This document shows, one piece after another, positions 5,467-6,419 of a DNA stretch of 6,419 nt. Source of the DNA: Desulfonatronospira sp. (GTDB lineage: Bacteria > Desulfobacterota > Desulfovibrionia > Desulfovibrionales > Desulfonatronovibrionaceae). A program made the translations under genes and the position numbers. The stretch spans positions 1-6,419 of the forward strand of contig PWSL01000433.1 in NCBI GenBank assembly GCA_003563255.1. The letters are read 5' to 3'. Numbering within the stretch: the stretch's first letter is position 1; every line of letters begins with the position of its first letter. The notes under the pieces were generated by a model that did no database searches, was not told the DNA's origin, and saw nothing but the letters and a program-made list of their open reading frames with translations.

Positions 5467-5775
5467 ATGAAAACTCTGGACGACCTTCGCCTGCAGGAAA
5501 AGCGGATCATTGCCAAGCATCCGTACCTGCTGGACGTGGATTTCCGCCCGGTTTCCCAAACCGACCTGACCATGGCCGAGATCGCCCGGTTCATGGACAC
5601 CTCCTGGAAACACACCTACCAGGGCCGGGAGCGGTTCATCTACGATGAGCCGTATCTGCGCTGGACGTTCGGTTGGAAGGGCTTTGACTCAGACCTGTCG
5701 ATTCTCTCCTACAAGGGCGCAAAACTGGTGGGGGGGAAAGATTTTGGATTACCTTGTCTGTCAATGGCATTTTGA
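5467..5775 (+). pseudogene. 3'-truncated gene, possibly GNAT-like acetyltransferase
   Basis: The ATG at 5467 has GGGAG at 5454-5458 with 8-nt spacing. About 90 residues read as genuine protein (start MKTLDDLRLQEKRII; middle VDFRPVSQTDLTMAEIARFM; then YQGRERFIYDEPYLRWTFGW). The order FRPV...DL..IARFM followed by a Trp/Tyr-rich stretch and an ILSYKGAKLVG strand resembles the N-terminal half of a GNAT-type acyltransferase, but I cannot name a family with certainty. After about 5735 the frame enters reverse-strand integrase sequence and stops at 5775, leaving 102 codons with an unrelated tail. The break falls in a run of seven G at 5730-5736. I infer loss of the 3' part by a deletion that joined this gene to an integrase start. 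Function is presumably lost. Confidence 0.6.
5735..5770 (-). pseudogene. 5' relic of a tyrosine-integrase gene (first ~12-14 codons)
   Basis: On the minus strand an ATG at 5770 is preceded by GGAGG (5783-5779) with 8-nt spacing and opens a frame MPLTDKVIQNLSPP. That is the characteristic N-terminus of P4-type tyrosine integrases (DUF4102, commonly MPLTD..I.NAKP), which insert islands at tRNA 3' ends and are read away from the tRNA, as here. After codons 12-14 the frame runs into the antisense of the truncated gene at 5467 and ends at 5636. Only the start survives, so it is non-functional. The identification rests on a short motif, the ribosome-binding site, the orientation and the neighbouring tRNA-Leu; each alone would be weak. 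Confidence 0.6.
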
Positions 5776-5787
5776 GGTCCTCCATAA

Positions 5788-5803
5788 TTCAGTTAAAACT
5801 GAA
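5788..5803. repeat. Short hairpin TTCAGTT-aa-AACTGAA
   Basis: A perfect 7-bp inverted repeat lies just upstream of the integrase-relic ribosome-binding site (5783-5779 on minus). It might have been an operator for the lost integrase; no further evidence. Confidence 0.4.
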
Positions 5804-5818
5804 GGATATGGATTGGCT

Positions 5819-5874
5819 GGGGTATATTTTTGCAGACATTTTCAACGTCTGCGATATACCCCGAAATATACCCC
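5819..5874. promoter_or_regulatory. GGGGTATAT boxes, probable attachment-region arm sites
   Basis: The 9-bp box GGGGTATAT occurs at 5819-5827 and twice inverted as ATATACCCC at 5854-5862 and 5866-5874, the latter two 12 bp apart. The first two frame a nested dyad GCAGAC (5832-5837) / GTCTGC (5847-5852). Lying between the integrase relic and tRNA-Leu, they look like recombinase arm-binding sites of an island attachment region. That role is inferred from position; the boxes themselves are seen directly. Confidence 0.5.
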
Positions 5875-5910
5875 AAAAAAACCTTGTATGTCAAAGGACC
5901 CAGACGCACA

Positions 5911-5951
5911 AAATAGATAAGCCCGGACAATCTGCCCGGGCTTATCTATTT
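5911..5951 (-). terminator. Perfect 16-bp hairpin downstream of tRNA-Leu
   Basis: AAATAGATAAGCCCGG (5911-5926) pairs exactly with 5936-5951 around a 9-nt loop. It lies 49 bp beyond the tRNA 3' end. The stem ends in U-rich sequence on either strand (…CUAUUUUG on minus, followed on plus by …GATTATATTC), so it may terminate in both directions. The downstream U-run is weak but the stem is very stable. Confidence 0.65.
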
Positions 5952-5999
5952 GATTATATTCGATATTTTTGCTCAGTCGGATTTGACTGGATTTGTTGA

Positions 6000-6086
6000 T
6001 GGTGCCGAGGGGGAGACTCGAACTCCCACGGGGTAATCCCCACTAGACCCTGAACCTAGCGTGTCTACCAATTCCACCACCTCGGC
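6000..6086 (-). tRNA. tRNA-Leu, anticodon CAG
   Basis: This 87-nt class II tRNA decodes CUG codons. Read on the minus strand, the acceptor arms GCCGAGG (6086-6080) and CCTCGGC pair perfectly, followed by discriminator A and an encoded CCA. The D-arm contains GGAATTGGTAGAC. The anticodon stem CTAGG/TCTAG encloses the loop TTCAGGG with anticodon CAG. The long variable arm GGGGATTACCCC and the T-arm GGGAG-TTCGAGT-CTCCC are typical of leucine tRNAs. Its 3' end faces the integrase relic, the usual geometry for tRNA-targeting islands; since the CCA and T-arm are intact, the tRNA should still function. Confidence 0.97.
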
Positions 6087-6098
6087 TAGTCGTGTGTT

Positions 6099-6127
6099 AA
6101 TATAATTTGTTCCCCTGCTTTTGACAA
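6099..6127 (-). promoter_or_regulatory. Sigma70-type promoter of tRNA-Leu
   Basis: On the minus strand TTGTCA (6127-6122) and TATATT (6104-6099) are spaced by exactly 17 bp, each 5 of 6 to consensus. The -10 lies 12 bp before the mature tRNA 5' end, so the precursor leader is only a few nucleotides long. Confidence 0.7.
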
Positions 6128-6291
6128 CCCTTTTTGAGATTTTTTTTAAAATTCCTGTCGCTTCATGCTTTACCAGGTTTGTTCCCTGCCGGCAGACCTG
6201 TCCTGCTAACTGTAAGCACTTATCATGCTGTCCTGCTTTTCTTCCTCTTGACTGCCCTTTCCAAAAATTTCAACATGTTTACTGTTTAACT
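6128..6291. other. Intergenic stretch without recognised gene
   Basis: Pyrimidine-rich sequence with no supported coding frame. An open frame over 6121-6381 begins without a ribosome-binding site, has a Cys-rich atypical composition and runs into the repeat at 6292, so it is not called. A 10-bp palindrome CTGCCGGCAG (6187-6196) is the only local symmetry noticed. Confidence 0.5.
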
Positions 6292-6419
6292 GTAACCTTC
6301 AGGGGGCAGATACCGGCCAGGGGACAGTCCCCGCGACACTTTTACTGCACAACTGAAAAGTACAGACGCAAAATTTTGTGAAGCTTCATAATCATCACTT
6401 AGCGGGGACAGTCCCCTGG
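6292..6419. mobile_element. Second copy of the MITE-like element, cut by the window end
   Basis: This begins GTAACCTTCAGGGGG, the terminal repeat of the 5265 element with one base missing. It continues with the same internal plan: GGGGACAGTCCCC (6320-6332) followed by GCGACACTTT (6333-6342), an ACAGACGC(A)AAATTTTGTGA-like middle (about 6362-6380), then TTAGCGGGGACAGTCCCC (6399-6416). The two palindromes form inverted arms, 6317-6334 and 6402-6419. Sequence between palindromes is much more diverged from the first copy than the ends are. The right terminus is outside the window. Confidence 0.75.

Noticed and set aside
5265..6419. Composite transposon formed by the two MITE copies around tRNA-Leu
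   Set aside because: No transposase lies between them, copy one has its own target duplication, and a functional tRNA plus an island scar explain the interior better.

Overview
The window looks like a chromosomal segment of a Gram-negative bacterium. A heptose-pathway gene (gmhA) implies LPS or heptose-decorated surface polysaccharide, and the FKBP isomerase carries a lipoprotein signal. The gene set (gmhA, FmdB-type zinc ribbon, MTA/SAH deaminase, cobalamin adenosyltransferase) and mixed base composition fit a sulfate-reducer-like deltaproteobacterium (Desulfobacterota, perhaps Desulfovibrionales). That placement is an inference from gene content, not a search result.

Layout. Positions 1-617 hold no gene: a cluster of short perfect hairpins (48-147), two promoter-like sites, and a 23-bp inverted repeat (418-553) just upstream of gmhA. 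Positions 618-4226 carry five co-oriented plus-strand housekeeping genes: gmhA (618-1214), an fmdB-family zinc ribbon (1290-1529), an MTA/SAH deaminase-type amidohydrolase (1555-2880), cobO (2850-3386, starting inside the previous gene) and a lipoprotein FKBP-type PPIase (3504-4226). The first four are tightly spaced and may be one operon. The PPIase follows a 117-bp gap and may have its own promoter.

From 4227 on the character changes to accessory DNA. A second, inverted copy of the repeat found before gmhA lies at 4229-4282. A possible 3' gene remnant follows, then a minus-strand RelB/DinJ-RelE/ParE toxin-antitoxin operon (5134 to 4536). Next come a 178-bp MITE-like element with perfect 16-bp terminal inverted repeats and an exact 8-bp target duplication (5265-5442), and a gene on the plus strand that has lost its 3' part (5467 to about 5735). 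Joined to it tail-on is the first dozen codons of a tyrosine-integrase-like gene on the minus strand (ATG at 5770). Upstream of that start are three GGGGTATAT boxes, a perfect hairpin, and tRNA-Leu(CAG) (6086-6000, minus strand). A second copy of the 5265 element begins at 6292 and runs off the window.

Interpretation. The right third reads as the scar of a genomic island or prophage once integrated at the 3' end of tRNA-Leu, then almost entirely deleted. It is surrounded by small non-autonomous mobile repeats and a toxin-antitoxin module. No complete transposase or integrase gene is present. The most interesting signals are the MITE-like family with GTAA ends, the integrase relic, and the shared GCGACACTTT core linking otherwise different repeats.
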